The notes: generated by a model not told the origin, from the letters alone. Counted from the first letter of the stretch, positions 1 through 9,801 are shown. The stretch is DNA of 64,000 bases from Desulfosarcina alkanivorans (GCF_009688945.1 NZ_AP021874.1:3658001-3722000), one strand, 5' to 3'. Numbers and translations: made by a program.

Positions 1-1
1 G

Positions 2-1063
2 GCCAAGCGGCTGGTCTATGCCAAGGGTGAAGAGGGTGCCTGCGCTTACTGCCATAAGGAGACGGCGGTTGAAAACACCCCGGCCCGCAAGGAAGCATCC
101 CACTTCCAGTGCATCGGCTGCCACCGGGACAACCAAGCCAAAAACAAAAAGGCCGGTCCCATCGGGTGCCTGGACTGCCACGATGCCGATTACCAGATGG
201 GCATCGAAGTGGTGAAAGAGATACCCCGGTTGAAGCGCAACCAGCCGGATGCCGTCCTGGTCAAGACAGGTGAAGCCCCCCGGCCGGACGGGGGATGGCC
301 GGCGGCCATGAATCCGGTCCCCTTTGACCACCGTGCCCACGAAACTTACAACGACAGCTGCAAGGTGTGTCACCACGCCAGCCTGCAGTCCTGCGCCAGC
401 TGTCATACCAGCGCCGGTAAAAAAGAAGGCGACCATGTCAAGCTGGCCCAGGCCATGCACAGCGTGACCGCTCAGGCCAGCTGCATCGGCTGCCACCAGG
501 AAAAACAGAAAGCACCCGAATGTGCCGGTTGCCATGCATTTATCGGCCAACCGGTCAACAATCGCCAGGATCCGTCCTGCAAAGCCTGCCACATGGCGCC
601 ACTGCCGGTCGGCGTGAACCCGGCCAATGCCGATGAAACCGAGGCGTTCGCCATGGTCCAGCTGGCGGCACGGGATGTGGAAACAAAAATCTTTGCTGCC
701 GACAAGATCCCCGAAAAGGTGACCATCGGCCGGCTGTCCGATCGGTTCCAACCGGCGATATTGCCCCATGGTAAAATCGTCAATGCGCTCGTGGATAAAA
801 CCCGTAACAGCCGACTGGCCGGCTACTACCACAGTGAGGCGGGAACCCTGTGCCAGGGCTGCCACCATCACAGTCCACCCGCGGAAAAACCGCCGGCGTG
901 CAGCAGCTGCCACGGCGAGACCATCGAAGGCGCCGATGCGTTCAGGCCTGGTTTGGCGGGAGCTTATCATCAGCAGTGTATCGGCTGTCATCAGAACATG
1001 GGCATCGAAAAACCCGACGCCCGGGATTGCAATGCCTGCCATGTGGAAAAAAATAAAGGATAG
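2..1063 (+). CDS. hmcA: HmcA-type multihaem cytochrome c, C-terminal part (partial)
   Basis: The frame is open from base 2, so the gene begins before the window; 353 codons are visible. They contain twelve CxxCH haem-binding motifs: CAYCH, CIGCH and CLDCH in the first 65 codons, then CKVCH, CASCH, CIGCH, CAGCH, CKACH, CQGCH, CSSCH, CIGCH and CNACH. Sixteen-haem HmcA proteins would have four more motifs upstream, which fits a gene cut at the window edge. HmcA is the periplasmic cytochrome of the Hmc transmembrane complex and takes electrons from periplasmic hydrogenases through type I cytochrome c3. The following genes match hmcB to hmcF in order. The motif count is direct; the 16-haem assignment is inferred from synteny. 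A Tmc- or other Nhc-type cytochrome is less likely given this neighbourhood. Confidence 0.85.
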   Translation, partial: AKRLVYAKGEEGACAYCHKETAVENTPARKEASHFQCIGCHRDNQAKNKKAGPIGCLDCHDADYQMGIEVVKEIPRLKRNQPDAVLVKTGEAPRPDGGWPAAMNPVPFDHRAHETYNDSCKVCHHASLQSCASCHTSAGKKEGDHVKLAQAMHSVTAQASCIGCHQEKQKAPECAGCHAFIGQPVNNRQDPSCKACHMAPLPVGVNPANADETEAFAMVQLAARDVETKIFAADKIPEKVTIGRLSDRFQPAILPHGKIVNALVDKTRNSRLAGYYHSEAGTLCQGCHHHSPPAEKPPACSSCHGETIEGADAFRPGLAGAYHQQCIGCHQNMGIEKPDARDCNACHVEKNKG

Positions 1064-1106
1064 GGGCTGCTCGATTCGGCCATAAACTGCAAGTTGAGGG
1101 TGAACC

Positions 1107-2198
1107 ATGTCACTTTCCAGGAGAAAATTTCTCGGTTGGATCGGCGCGGCAGGCATGACCGCCGCCGCCGGACGCAACGCGTCTGCCGCGACCACGCACC
1201 ATTTTGAAGGCCATGCGGATTCGATGGCGGTACTTCATGACACCACCTTGTGCATCGGCTGCCGCCAGTGTGAAGGCGCCTGCAACGCGGTCAACGACCT
1301 GCCGGCGCCTGAAAAGCCCTTCACCGACCTGACGGTTCTCGAGGAACAGCGGCGGACCACGTCCGAAACCTACACCGTGGTCAACCGAAAGCCCGGCAAA
1401 CCGGAAGGGCCGGTGTTTGTCAAAAAACAGTGCAATCACTGCCTGGAGCCGGCCTGCGCCTCGGCCTGCTTCGTCAATGCGTTCCAGAAGACCAGGGAAG
1501 GCGCGGTGGTCTACGACGCCTCCGTCTGCGTGGGCTGCCGCTACTGCATGATCGCCTGCCCTTTCGAGATCCCGACCTACGAATACGACAGTGCCTTTTC
1601 GCCCCGGGTCATGAAGTGCACCATGTGCCACCCCCGGGTGCTCGAGGGCAAACTGCCCGGCTGCGTGGAATCGTGTCCGACCGAAGCACTGGTTTTCGGC
1701 AGGCGTGACGATCTGCTGAAGATTGCCCGCCAGCGGATCATCCGGCGGCCGGACACCTATGTGGACCATATCTACGGCGAGCGGGAAATGGGCGGTACGT
1801 CGTGGCTCTACCTGTCCGCTGTGCCCTTCGACAGCATCGGCATGCGCACGGACCTGGGGATTACCCCGGCCCCCGAACTCACCGCCGGTGCCCTGGGAGC
1901 GGTGCCCATCGTCGTGGGGCTCTGGCCGGTTCTGCTCACGGGTATTTACGCCATGAGCAAGCGCAAAGAAAAAATTGCCGCCGAAGAAAAAGCCCGGGCG
2001 GTATCAACGGCCCTGGCCGAGGCCGAGGCGCAGGCGACAGCCAAAATGGATGCGGCCCTGGAAAAAGCCGGCCAGGAAAAGGCCGCCGCCATTGAAAAGG
2101 CCGTCAAAGCGGCCCTGGAAGCCGAAGAAAAAGCCCGCGCCGAAGCCGCCGCGGCGCAGGAACCGCCCGCCGCAGAAGGCGACGGAAAAGATGCCTAA
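1107..2198 (+). CDS. hmcB: HmcB, periplasmic iron-sulfur subunit with twin-arginine signal
   Basis: This 363-aa protein begins with a twin-arginine signal (SRRKFLGW, residues 4-11). Four cysteine groups for [4Fe-4S] clusters follow: [11 protein letters not shown] near residue 49, [21 protein letters not shown] and CTMCHP with a later CVESCP. One hydrophobic helix near residues 258-285 should anchor it in the membrane, with the ferredoxin part in the periplasm. The last 75 or so residues are an Ala/Glu/Lys-rich, probably coiled-coil or helical cytoplasmic tail. It passes electrons between HmcA and the membrane subunits. It starts 43 bases after hmcA and ends 47 bases before hmcC, as one operon. 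Confidence 0.88.
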   Translation: MSLSRRKFLGWIGAAGMTAAAGRNASAATTHHFEGHADSMAVLHDTTLCIGCRQCEGACNAVNDLPAPEKPFTDLTVLEEQRRTTSETYTVVNRKPGKPEGPVFVKKQCNHCLEPACASACFVNAFQKTREGAVVYDASVCVGCRYCMIACPFEIPTYEYDSAFSPRVMKCTMCHPRVLEGKLPGCVESCPTEALVFGRRDDLLKIARQRIIRRPDTYVDHIYGEREMGGTSWLYLSAVPFDSIGMRTDLGITPAPELTAGALGAVPIVVGLWPVLLTGIYAMSKRKEKIAAEEKARAVSTALAEAEAQATAKMDAALEKAGQEKAAAIEKAVKAALEAEEKARAEAAAAQEPPAAEGDGKDA

Positions 2199-2245
2199 CC
2201 GGCGATCGGGCCGGGGATAGCGAAACCTTTCAGGAGGAATCCTTT

Positions 2246-3415
2246 ATGTCTGAAGATACAGCCGCCATGGGCAAACCGACGCTTTCACCGTTCAATATCG
2301 TGGCCGGTGCCATTTTGCTGGTGGGGGGGATCCTGACCATCCTGCGCTTTACCCAGGGGCTGGATGCGGTCACCAACCTGTCCGACTACAACCCCTGGGG
2401 CATATGGATCGGGTTTGACCTGCTGGTGGGCGTCGCCCTCGCCGCCGGTGGGTTCGTGACCTCGGCAGCCGTGTATATATTCGGGATGAAACAATACCAT
2501 GCCGCCGTCCGCCCGGCCATCCTGACCGGTTTTCTGGGCTACGCACTGGTCGTCCTGGCCCTGCACTACGATGTGGGCCGCCCCTGGCGCCTTCCCTATC
2601 CGTTTATCATGCAGCGGGGCACCACCTCCCTGCTCTTCGAAGTGGCCGCCTGCGTGGCCCTTTACCTGACCGTCCTCTTCATCGAATTCTCACCGGCGGC
2701 GCTGGAATGGCTGGGCCTCAAGCGCGCCCGCAACCTCGTGGTCAAACTGACCATGCTGCTGACCATCTTCGGCGTGGTGCTGTCCACCCTTCACCAGTCC
2801 TCACTGGGCGCGCTGTTTCTCATCGCACCGTCCAAGCTTCACCCGTTGTGGTACACGCCGTACCTGCCCATTTACTTTTTCGTCACGGCGGTGATCGCCG
2901 GGCTCTCCATGGTGATCTTCGAAAGCACGCTGTCGCACCGATACTTCGCCCACAAGATGGACGCGGCCCACCTGGCGGAAAAAGACACCGTGCCCCTGGG
3001 ATTCGGCAAGGCCGCCTCATTCGTGCTGGCCGGTTATTTCATCATCAAGGTCATCGGCATCAGCACCGGCAACACCTGGCATTACCTGGCCACCGGTTAT
3101 GGCCTCTGGTACCTGGTGGAATTGCTGGGTTTCGTAGCCCTGCCCTCATTTCTCTTTGCAGTGGGAGTACGGGACAAAAATGTCACCCTGATTCGCTGGA
3201 CCGCCGCGTGGAGTGTCCTGGGAATCGTCGTCAACCGGTTCAACATCTGCCTCGTCGCCTTCAACTGGCACCTGCCCGCCAGCGAGCGCTATTTCCCCCA
3301 CTGGATGGAGATCGGCATCAGCGTGTTCATCGTGACCCTGGGCATCGTGGTCTACCGGTTCATCGTCACCCGCATGCCCGTGCTCTATGAGCATCCGGAC
3401 TACGACGCCCACTAA
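2246..3415 (+). CDS. hmcC: HmcC, NrfD/PsrC-family integral membrane subunit
   Basis: This 389-aa polytopic protein has about ten hydrophobic helices and is preceded by a strong AGGAGG-type site. The family is NrfD/PsrC/HmcC: a membrane quinone-interacting or electron-transfer subunit that partners a four-cluster ferredoxin such as HmcB. The early NPWGIWIGFD stretch (about residues 49-58) and the HYDVGRPWR loop (near residue 107) are typical of the family. It lies between hmcB and the tiny hmcD. In the Hmc complex it is thought to mediate transmembrane electron flow; direct menaquinone use is possible but is not shown by sequence. Confidence 0.88.
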   Translation: MSEDTAAMGKPTLSPFNIVAGAILLVGGILTILRFTQGLDAVTNLSDYNPWGIWIGFDLLVGVALAAGGFVTSAAVYIFGMKQYHAAVRPAILTGFLGYALVVLALHYDVGRPWRLPYPFIMQRGTTSLLFEVAACVALYLTVLFIEFSPAALEWLGLKRARNLVVKLTMLLTIFGVVLSTLHQSSLGALFLIAPSKLHPLWYTPYLPIYFFVTAVIAGLSMVIFESTLSHRYFAHKMDAAHLAEKDTVPLGFGKAASFVLAGYFIIKVIGISTGNTWHYLATGYGLWYLVELLGFVALPSFLFAVGVRDKNVTLIRWTAAWSVLGIVVNRFNICLVAFNWHLPASERYFPHWMEIGISVFIVTLGIVVYRFIVTRMPVLYEHPDYDAH

Positions 3416-3440
3416 CCGTTTAAAAGGGAAGCAACCGCCC

Positions 3441-3569
3441 ATGGAAACCATTGTTACCCTCCAGGAGTTCATGCTCCACACCAAGAATATCACCTATGTG
3501 CTGATGGTCGTCGCCCTGATCGGCATCACGGGCTTCTGGCTGTTTCTCACTGACCGGGATGATGATTAG
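3441..3569 (+). CDS. hmcD: HmcD, small single-span membrane subunit
   Basis: This 42-aa protein has one transmembrane helix (about residues 18-35) and a short acidic C-terminus ending DRDDD. The start at 3441 is preferred over an upstream codon inside hmcC because AAGGGAAG precedes it at good spacing and the resulting length suits HmcD, which is about 45 aa in Desulfovibrio. It lies between hmcC and hmcE and is probably a structural part of the membrane arm. It was recognised from position, length and topology rather than from a conserved motif. Confidence 0.75.
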   Translation: METIVTLQEFMLHTKNITYVLMVVALIGITGFWLFLTDRDDD

Positions 3570-3584
3570 AAAAAGGAGTATCCC

Positions 3585-4262
3585 ATGTATGAACTGGTAA
3601 CCGGCCCCCTTGCCTGGATCGCATTCGGCGTCTTTGCCGTCGGCCTGATCTATCGTCTGGTGTGGTATATCCGGGGCCTGAACTGGCAGATGGACCGCGT
3701 CACCTATTCGGAAAACGTGGCCTACGGCATCAAGGGCGCCCTGCGCTCCATCTTCTACTGGCTGGTGCCCTTCGGCACCCGCAGCTGGCGATTCTATCCC
3801 GGGTTCACCATCCTGGTGTTCGTCTTTCACATCTGCCTGCTGGTCACCCCGGTGTTTCTCATGGGCCATAACGTGCTGCTGCTGGATCGCTGGGGGTTCA
3901 GCCTGCCGTCCCTGCCTGAAGGCGTGGCCGATGCGATGACCCTGGCCGTGATCGTGGCGGCGGTGTTCATCGTCCTGCGGCGCATCGCCCTGCCGGAGGT
4001 GCGGATTCTCACCAAACCCTACGACATTCTGGTGCTGGCCATCGCCGTGGCGCCTTTTTTGACGGGTTTTCTGGCCTATCACCAGATCGGCAGCTACGAC
4101 TTCTGGATCGTCGCCCACGTGTTATCCGGCGAGATCATGCTCGTGGCGATCCCCTTTACCAAGCTGTCCCATTTTCTGCTTTTTTTCCTCTCCCGGGCAC
4201 AACTGGGCATGGACTACGGAATCAAGCGCGGCGGCATGAAAAACAAGGGAATGGCCTGGTAG
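3585..4262 (+). CDS. hmcE: HmcE, membrane cytochrome b-like (NarI-type) subunit
   Basis: This 225-aa membrane protein has about five to six helices. Histidines suited to haem b ligation lie in or near helices: FHICLL and MGHN in the first half, and YHQIG, VAHVL and KLSHF in the second, resembling the NarI gamma-subunit fold. An AAAAAGGAG site precedes the ATG. Together with HmcC and HmcD it would form the membrane arm linking the periplasmic HmcA/B to the cytoplasmic HmcF. The GIKRGG segment near the C-terminus probably faces the cytoplasm. Haem content is inferred from histidine placement. Confidence 0.82.
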   Translation: MYELVTGPLAWIAFGVFAVGLIYRLVWYIRGLNWQMDRVTYSENVAYGIKGALRSIFYWLVPFGTRSWRFYPGFTILVFVFHICLLVTPVFLMGHNVLLLDRWGFSLPSLPEGVADAMTLAVIVAAVFIVLRRIALPEVRILTKPYDILVLAIAVAPFLTGFLAYHQIGSYDFWIVAHVLSGEIMLVAIPFTKLSHFLLFFLSRAQLGMDYGIKRGGMKNKGMAW

Positions 4263-4303
4263 GCCTTGCGCATACTTTAATATTTTGTATTTAAGGTGAT
4301 ACT

Positions 4304-5689
4304 ATGCCCGAAGGAATTCTTTGCAACAAGCAGGTAGTCGATACCAAGGAAAAGCTGAACGCCCTCCTGGCGGACAAGAGCGGCAAGCAGTACTACGCCG
4401 AGATGAAAGCGCTCGACGTGGATACCAAAGCCTTGGCGGCTACGCTGGAAAAGACCTGCAAATCCAGGCTGCGAACCTGGCTGGAGATCTGTGCCCACTG
4501 CGGCATGTGCGCCGACAGCTGTTATTTCTACCTGGCCAACAACAAGGACCCCAAGCAGGTACCGTCGTATAAAATCCAGTCCACACTGGGTGAAATGGTC
4601 AAACGCAAGGGCAAGGTGGACAACGACTTCATGCACATGGTCATGGACACCGCCTGGTCCAAATGCTCCTGCTGCAACCGCTGCGCCACCTATTGCCCCT
4701 TCGGCATCGACATGGGGGTAATGTTCGGCTATGTGCGGGGACTGTGCTTCGCCCAGGGGTTCGTGCCCTGGGAACTGAAGATCGGCTCGGGCATGCACCG
4801 CATCTACAATGCCCAGATGGACATCACCACCGAAGACTGGGTGGACACCTGCGAGTGGATGGCCGAGGAATATGAGGAGGACTGGCCGGGGTTGGAAATC
4901 CCGGTAGACAAGGAAAACGCGGATATCATATACACAGTCAACGCCCGGGAACCCAAACACTACCCGGAGGACCTGGCCGAAGCGGCGGTCCTTTTCCACC
5001 TGGCCGGCGAAAGCTGGACCGTTCCCAGCCAGGGATGGGAGGAAACCAGCCTGGCCATGTTCGCCGGCGACTGGGGGGCCTGCAAGATACAGGTGGAAAG
5101 TGTCTATGCCGCCATGGATCGCCTGAAACCCAAGCGCATGGTGGTCACCGAGTGCGGCCACGCCTACCGGGCAACCGTTATCGAAGGCCCCTATTGGGCG
5201 GGACTCAAATCGGGCAAAACACCGGTTGAAAGTTTCCACTATGTGGAGTGGGTGGCCGAGGCCCTGCGCACCGGAAAGCTGAAGATTGACCCGGCCAAAC
5301 GGATCAAGGAGCCGGTGACCTACCAGGATTCGTGCAACTACGTGAGAAACGCCGGCCTCGGCGACTGTGCCCGGGAGATCATGAGCTACGTTGCCGAAGA
5401 CTTCCGGGAAATGCGGCCCTGCAGGGAGCACAATTTCTGCTGCGGCGGCGGCGGCGGGCTCAACGGCATCGGGCTCTACCGCCAGCAACGCAACACTGCC
5501 TTGAAGGTCAAACGGGATCAGATCCTGGCCACCGGCGCCAAACTGGTGGTGGCGCCCTGCCACAACTGCTGGGATGCCATCCGGGACCTGGAGGAGGTCT
5601 ACAAGATCGGCATCCGTTGGACGTTTCTCAAGCCACTGCTCCTGAGCATGGTAAAGGTTCCGGAGCATCTGCTGCCCCAGGACGAGTAG
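4304..5689 (+). CDS. hmcF: HmcF, cytoplasmic iron-sulfur protein with CCG domains (HdrD-like)
   Basis: This 461-aa soluble protein has two [4Fe-4S] motifs, [11 protein letters not shown] (about residue 65) and [12 protein letters not shown] (about 122). Two cysteine-rich CCG regions follow, marked by [27 protein letters not shown] and APCHNCWD. This is the layout of HdrD/GlpC-type subunits, in which CCG domains bind a non-cubane cluster that reduces disulfides or similar acceptors. HmcF is the cytoplasmic end of the Hmc complex and is thought to deliver electrons toward sulfate reduction; its in vivo partner is unknown. It is the last recognisable hmc subunit here. Confidence 0.88.
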   Translation: MPEGILCNKQVVDTKEKLNALLADKSGKQYYAEMKALDVDTKALAATLEKTCKSRLRTWLEICAHCGMCADSCYFYLANNKDPKQVPSYKIQSTLGEMVKRKGKVDNDFMHMVMDTAWSKCSCCNRCATYCPFGIDMGVMFGYVRGLCFAQGFVPWELKIGSGMHRIYNAQMDITTEDWVDTCEWMAEEYEEDWPGLEIPVDKENADIIYTVNAREPKHYPEDLAEAAVLFHLAGESWTVPSQGWEETSLAMFAGDWGACKIQVESVYAAMDRLKPKRMVVTECGHAYRATVIEGPYWAGLKSGKTPVESFHYVEWVAEALRTGKLKIDPAKRIKEPVTYQDSCNYVRNAGLGDCAREIMSYVAEDFREMRPCREHNFCCGGGGGLNGIGLYRQQRNTALKVKRDQILATGAKLVVAPCHNCWDAIRDLEEVYKIGIRWTFLKPLLLSMVKVPEHLLPQDE

Positions 5690-5766
5690 CAACATCAACG
5701 AGCCTGGATTCATAATACGGTTGGCCGTTTCCGGCTTCACCGGTTCAGGCCCGAAAAAGGCGCTGT

Positions 5767-6312
5767 ATGGACACTGTCCGCCTCAACATCGATGGGTCCA
5801 TCGATACGATCCGCAAGGACGATCAGCCCGCATTGCTGGCCTGCCTGGCCCGGCAGGTGGAACTGGCACCGGAGTACACCCTGCGCAGTTTTTTCAGCAT
5901 GCTGGACGCCTATGGCGCCCTGGTTCACCTGAATGCCTTTTTTCCGGATCTGATGGAGCAGTGCCGGCAGGGACCGGCCGATGGATGCCGGGTCGACGCG
6001 ATCGACTGGCTGATGCTGGAAAAAACCGTGGAAATGATCGGATTTCCCGGCGAACCGCGCCTCGAGATCTACCGCAGCTTCAGCGGGTGCCGCCAGGGCA
6101 AATCGGTCCCGATCAAAGAGTTCCAGGTGGATATGCTGCTGGACATGCAGGTCCGTCTGGGCAGGCTCAAGCATGTCATCTTCGGTGACCAGGTCGATGT
6201 CTTTGAATTCGATACCGTGTTCACCCTTTTTGAATTGGTGGAAGGAATCGGCTGGGAACTCGGATTTCATGGAACACCCAGGGAATGCCAGATTGGGTCC
6301 TTCCGAAAATGA
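5767..6312 (+). CDS. Conserved-looking protein of unknown function linked to hmc
   Basis: This 181-aa protein follows hmcF by 77 bases on the same strand with an AAAGGCG site before the ATG. I do not recognise its family. It has no signal peptide, no transmembrane helix and only three scattered cysteines, so it is probably soluble and cytoplasmic. The composition is mixed alpha/beta with a hydrophobic core, and codon usage matches its neighbours. Its place between hmcF and signalling genes suggests an accessory or regulatory role for the complex, but nothing in the sequence assigns one. Confidence 0.6.
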   Translation: MDTVRLNIDGSIDTIRKDDQPALLACLARQVELAPEYTLRSFFSMLDAYGALVHLNAFFPDLMEQCRQGPADGCRVDAIDWLMLEKTVEMIGFPGEPRLEIYRSFSGCRQGKSVPIKEFQVDMLLDMQVRLGRLKHVIFGDQVDVFEFDTVFTLFELVEGIGWELGFHGTPRECQIGSFRK

Positions 6313-6397
6313 GAGGCTTCTCCCGAGGTTGCCGGCCAACACGGAAATCGGGTAAAAGATGCCGTTTCTGGATGGACAAGAGATAAGGAGGTTCCAT

Positions 6398-7327
6398 ATG
6401 TTTAAAAAGATCCTGTTTGCAACCACGGCGTCACCGGCCTGCGACAACGCGGCCAAGGTGGCCTTTGACCTGGAGATGAAATGGGATGCCAAGCTCTGCG
6501 TTTTTCACGTCCTCGGAGTCCCCACCCGTGGATACAGTTCCTTTGTCACCGATGTCCGCACCGGAGAGACCGAACAGATCGATCCCGACTATGTCGACTG
6601 GGTGAAAGAAGAGATGAAGCATACCTACAATGGTCTTCTCAAAGACAGTGAAAATGCCACCCTGGAAGCCGTCATCGGCGTTCCCCACCGGGAAATCCTG
6701 AGAAAGGCCCGTGCCGAAGATGTCGACCTGATCATCATGGGTGCCCACACCCGGGACGAAGACATCGGAGCCGCCCGCTATCGCAGCGTGGTGGGCAGCA
6801 CCATGCAGAAGGTGGCCAAGAGTGCCCGCTGCCCGGTGGTCATCATCAGCCGTCCGTGCACCACCTGCTGGAAACTTTTTTCCAACATTGTCGTGGGCAC
6901 CGATTTTTCCAAGCCGGCCACCAGTTCGTTCCTCTGGGCCCTGCGACTGGCCAGGGAGGTCAACGCCCGGCTGCACCTCTTCCACGCCGTGGATATCCAT
7001 GCGGCCGAACCGGGAAAAATAAGCGGTCAGGCGGAAATCGAGGAACGCATCGACGCGGCCCGTCAAAAAATCGAGGCCAGGTACCTCTCCCAGCTCAACG
7101 GGTTCGACAATTACGAAGTGGGTATCCGGGAGGGAACGCCTTATGTGGAAATTCTCAAATTCGCCCGCGAAAAACAGGCCGACCTGATCGTCATGGCCCA
7201 CCATACCCGGGAGATCGATCCGGAACTGGCCCTTTTGGGCTCAACCGTGGAGCAGGTCGTGCTGCGCTCCTCCTGCCCGGTCGCCAGTGTCAACCATCCG
7301 GACAAGGTCCAGGATGACCAGGTCTGA
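6398..7327 (+). CDS. Universal stress protein with two tandem UspA domains
   Basis: This 309-aa protein has two UspA folds in tandem. The first (residues 1-155) begins MFKKILFATT and ends in VVGSTMQKVAKSARCPVVI. The second (about 163-300) begins NIVVGTDFS and ends LLGSTVEQVVLRSSCPV. The G(S/T) loops near the end of each domain resemble ATP-binding UspA members. The start at 6398 follows AAGGAGG at ideal spacing; an upstream in-frame codon at 6359 has no such site. It overlaps the next gene by 14 bases and so should be co-transcribed with the response regulators. Tandem Usp proteins are common in anaerobes under redox or energy stress. Confidence 0.85.
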   Translation: MFKKILFATTASPACDNAAKVAFDLEMKWDAKLCVFHVLGVPTRGYSSFVTDVRTGETEQIDPDYVDWVKEEMKHTYNGLLKDSENATLEAVIGVPHREILRKARAEDVDLIIMGAHTRDEDIGAARYRSVVGSTMQKVAKSARCPVVIISRPCTTCWKLFSNIVVGTDFSKPATSSFLWALRLAREVNARLHLFHAVDIHAAEPGKISGQAEIEERIDAARQKIEARYLSQLNGFDNYEVGIREGTPYVEILKFAREKQADLIVMAHHTREIDPELALLGSTVEQVVLRSSCPVASVNHPDKVQDDQV

Positions 7328-7742
7328 AGCCGAACCGTCCAGGGGAACCATTCTCATCGTCGATGATGCCATGGATATGCGGGTGTTCCTTTCCGCCTTG
7401 TTCAGGACCCATGGCTACCGCACCGAAACCTGTCGGGACGGATCCACCGGCCTGGCCAAAGCCCGGGAGATCAGGCCCGACCTGATCGTCCTGGACGTGA
7501 TGATGCCGGGCTCCGGCGGTGCGTTGATGTACAAAAGCCTGAAAACGGACGGGCAGCTGAAGCGGATACCCGTCATTATGCTGTCAGCCGTGGGGCAACA
7601 TTCGTTCCGGCACTATCTGAAGATGCTCAACATCAAAATGGTGACACCGCTGCCGGACCCTGAAGAGTACCTGGAGAAACCACCCGACGCCCGGCAGCTG
7701 CTGGACACGGCCACTCGTCTCATGGCATTGCAAAAAGGGTAA
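7314..7742 (+). CDS. Single-domain response regulator (receiver only)
   Basis: This 142-aa receiver domain has no output domain. The acidic pair is in ILIVDDAMD (residues 13-21), the phospho-acceptor Asp is D61 in LIVLDVMMPG, and the conserved Ser and Lys regions follow (MLSAVG, and YLEKPPD near the end). The ATG at 7314 sits inside the end of the usp gene. It ends two bases before the histidine kinase, so kinase and receiver are probably partners. In Desulfovibrio the hmc operon is also followed by a response regulator gene (rrf1); this may be a functional counterpart, though orthology is not shown. Confidence 0.82.
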   Translation: MTRSEAEPSRGTILIVDDAMDMRVFLSALFRTHGYRTETCRDGSTGLAKAREIRPDLIVLDVMMPGSGGALMYKSLKTDGQLKRIPVIMLSAVGQHSFRHYLKMLNIKMVTPLPDPEEYLEKPPDARQLLDTATRLMALQKG

Positions 7743-7744
7743 AG

Positions 7745-9679
7745 ATGGAAGAAAAAATCCTGCTGGTCGATGATGAGGAGGGAATCCGGAAGGTCCTGGG
7801 CATTTCCCTAATGGACATCGGCTACCAGGTGTTCACCGCCGAAAATGGAACGGAGGCCCTGGCGGTTTTTCGGCAGCACACCCCTCCCATTGTTCTCACC
7901 GACATCAAGATGCCCGTCATGGACGGCATCGATCTGCTCCGACAGATCAAAGCCGAGAGCCCGGACACGGAAGTGATCATGCTCACCGGTCATGGCGACA
8001 TGGATCTGGCCATCAAGTGCCTGAAGCTGGAGGCCACCGATTTCATCACCAAACCCATCAACGACGATGTTCTGGAAATTGCCCTCAAGCGCGCCCGAGA
8101 CCGTATCGACATGCGCACGCAGTTACGGGCCTACACGGAAAACCTGGAGACGCTGGTCCAGGAGCAGGCCGCCCGGTTGATCAACAGTGAACGCCAGGCG
8201 GCTGTCGGACAGGCAATGGAGGGCCTCTCCACGGTAATGCGGGATATCGCCGGAGACCTGAATACGGGCATCAACTACTTCAATGAGCTACCGTGCTTTG
8301 TTTCCATTCATAACCGCAATCACGAAATTATTGCCGTGAATTCGCTTTACCTGGAACGGCTGGGCGACCATACCGGCCAGGCCTCCGGGTTTGCCTATTC
8401 TGAAGACAGTACCACCCGATCCCCGGTAGTCGAAACCTTTGCCACCGGAAACGGCACACGCTCCCAGGCCATGGTAACCTATGCCGACGGCACCCGTGGA
8501 CCGGTGATGGTGCATACCGCGCCCATTCGGGACAGCCATGGCGATGTGGAACTGGTGGTGGAAATCGTAGCGGATATCGGTGAGGTCCGACGCCTTCAGG
8601 AGCGGCTCCAGTCTACCCAGCAGCGCTACCAGCAATTATTCGACCAAGCGCCCTGCTATATCACGGTACAGACGCCGGACCTGACCATACGGGCGGCCAA
8701 CCGCCGTTTTCAGGAAGACTTCGACCTTACCGTGGGGGCATTCTGTCACAAGATCTACAAGGATCGCGACCAGGCCTGCCCGGATTGCCCGGTGGTCAAG
8801 ACTTTTGCCGACGGCGGTTCCCACCAGTGTGAAATGGAGGTGACGTCCAAGCGCGGGGAATCCTACCGGGTGCTCATCCAGACGGCCCCCATCCGCGACC
8901 TGGCCGGCAACATCACCCATGTGATGGAGATGTCCACCAACGTCACCCGCACCCGCCGGCTGGAAGACCAGCTGGCCTCGCTGGGTCTGATGATCGGATC
9001 GGTCTCACACGGCATCAAGGGGCTGCTCACCGGCCTGGACGGCGGCATGTACCTGCTGGACTCGGGATTCAAGAAGGAGAACCAGCAGCAGATCCGCGAG
9101 GGCTGGGATACGGTGCGGTTCATGGTGGGGCGCATCCGGGACATGGTGCTGGACATCCTCTTCTATGCCAAGGAAAAGGACCTCAAATGGGAAACGGTGG
9201 ACGTCCCGGCCTTTGCCGAGGAGGTGCTGCATACGGTGGGGCCCAAGCTGAAAGGCCATGACATCACGCTGACGCATCGTTTCGATCCCGCCATCGGCCG
9301 CTTCGAGATGGATGCGGGCATCGTTCGCAGCGCCCTGACCAACATCATCGAGAACGCCGTGGAAGCCTGCCGGTCCGACCGGTCGGGCCGGCCCCACGAA
9401 ATTAGTTTCCACGTCACCCAGGATGCGCAACACATCTACTTCAACGTGACCGACAACGGCATCGGCATGGACGAGCAGACCCGGGCCAATGTCTTCACCC
9501 CCTTCTTCTCGTCCAAGGGTGAACGCGGCACCGGCCTGGGGTTGTTCATCTCCAACCGCATCCTCAGCCAGCACGGCGGAGGCATTTTTCTGGAATCGGA
9601 ACCGGAGACCGGCAGCCGGTTCTCCATAAAAATCCCCAAGAAGGCATCAACGCATCCGCACACACATGCGTCATTGTAG
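7745..9679 (+). CDS. Hybrid histidine kinase: receiver, two PAS domains, kinase core
   Basis: This 644-aa soluble protein has an N-terminal receiver (residues 4-120; Asp acceptor D53 in LTDIKMPVMDG), a short coiled coil and two PAS domains (about 175-285 and 290-405). A dimerisation helix with the likely phospho-histidine in SVSHGIKG and an HATPase domain (NIIENAVEAC, DNGIGMD, GTGLGLFIS) complete it. No transmembrane helix is visible, so it senses a cytoplasmic signal. The second PAS contains a cysteine group, FCHKIY followed by ACPDCPV, seen in PAS domains that may sense redox or bind a metal. The histidine is followed by Gly rather than Glu/Asp, which is atypical. Confidence 0.85.
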   Translation: MEEKILLVDDEEGIRKVLGISLMDIGYQVFTAENGTEALAVFRQHTPPIVLTDIKMPVMDGIDLLRQIKAESPDTEVIMLTGHGDMDLAIKCLKLEATDFITKPINDDVLEIALKRARDRIDMRTQLRAYTENLETLVQEQAARLINSERQAAVGQAMEGLSTVMRDIAGDLNTGINYFNELPCFVSIHNRNHEIIAVNSLYLERLGDHTGQASGFAYSEDSTTRSPVVETFATGNGTRSQAMVTYADGTRGPVMVHTAPIRDSHGDVELVVEIVADIGEVRRLQERLQSTQQRYQQLFDQAPCYITVQTPDLTIRAANRRFQEDFDLTVGAFCHKIYKDRDQACPDCPVVKTFADGGSHQCEMEVTSKRGESYRVLIQTAPIRDLAGNITHVMEMSTNVTRTRRLEDQLASLGLMIGSVSHGIKGLLTGLDGGMYLLDSGFKKENQQQIREGWDTVRFMVGRIRDMVLDILFYAKEKDLKWETVDVPAFAEEVLHTVGPKLKGHDITLTHRFDPAIGRFEMDAGIVRSALTNIIENAVEACRSDRSGRPHEISFHVTQDAQHIYFNVTDNGIGMDEQTRANVFTPFFSSKGERGTGLGLFISNRILSQHGGGIFLESEPETGSRFSIKIPKKASTHPHTHASL

Positions 9680-9801
9680 CGGGTTCAAGGGGCAGCGGCT
9701 CCCGGGGGGGCAAGCGGGAGAAATCCGGAAGACATGGGATGACTTTCAATCAGGCCGCCTGCCGCTGCCGATGGGAACCGGACCCGACCCCCTCCATGGC
9801 A

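Noticed and set aside
4277-5740. A 487-codon open frame on the minus strand
   Set aside because: It lies entirely antisense to hmcF, which has conserved cysteine motifs. The translation is His/Gly/Phe-rich shadow sequence with no domain.
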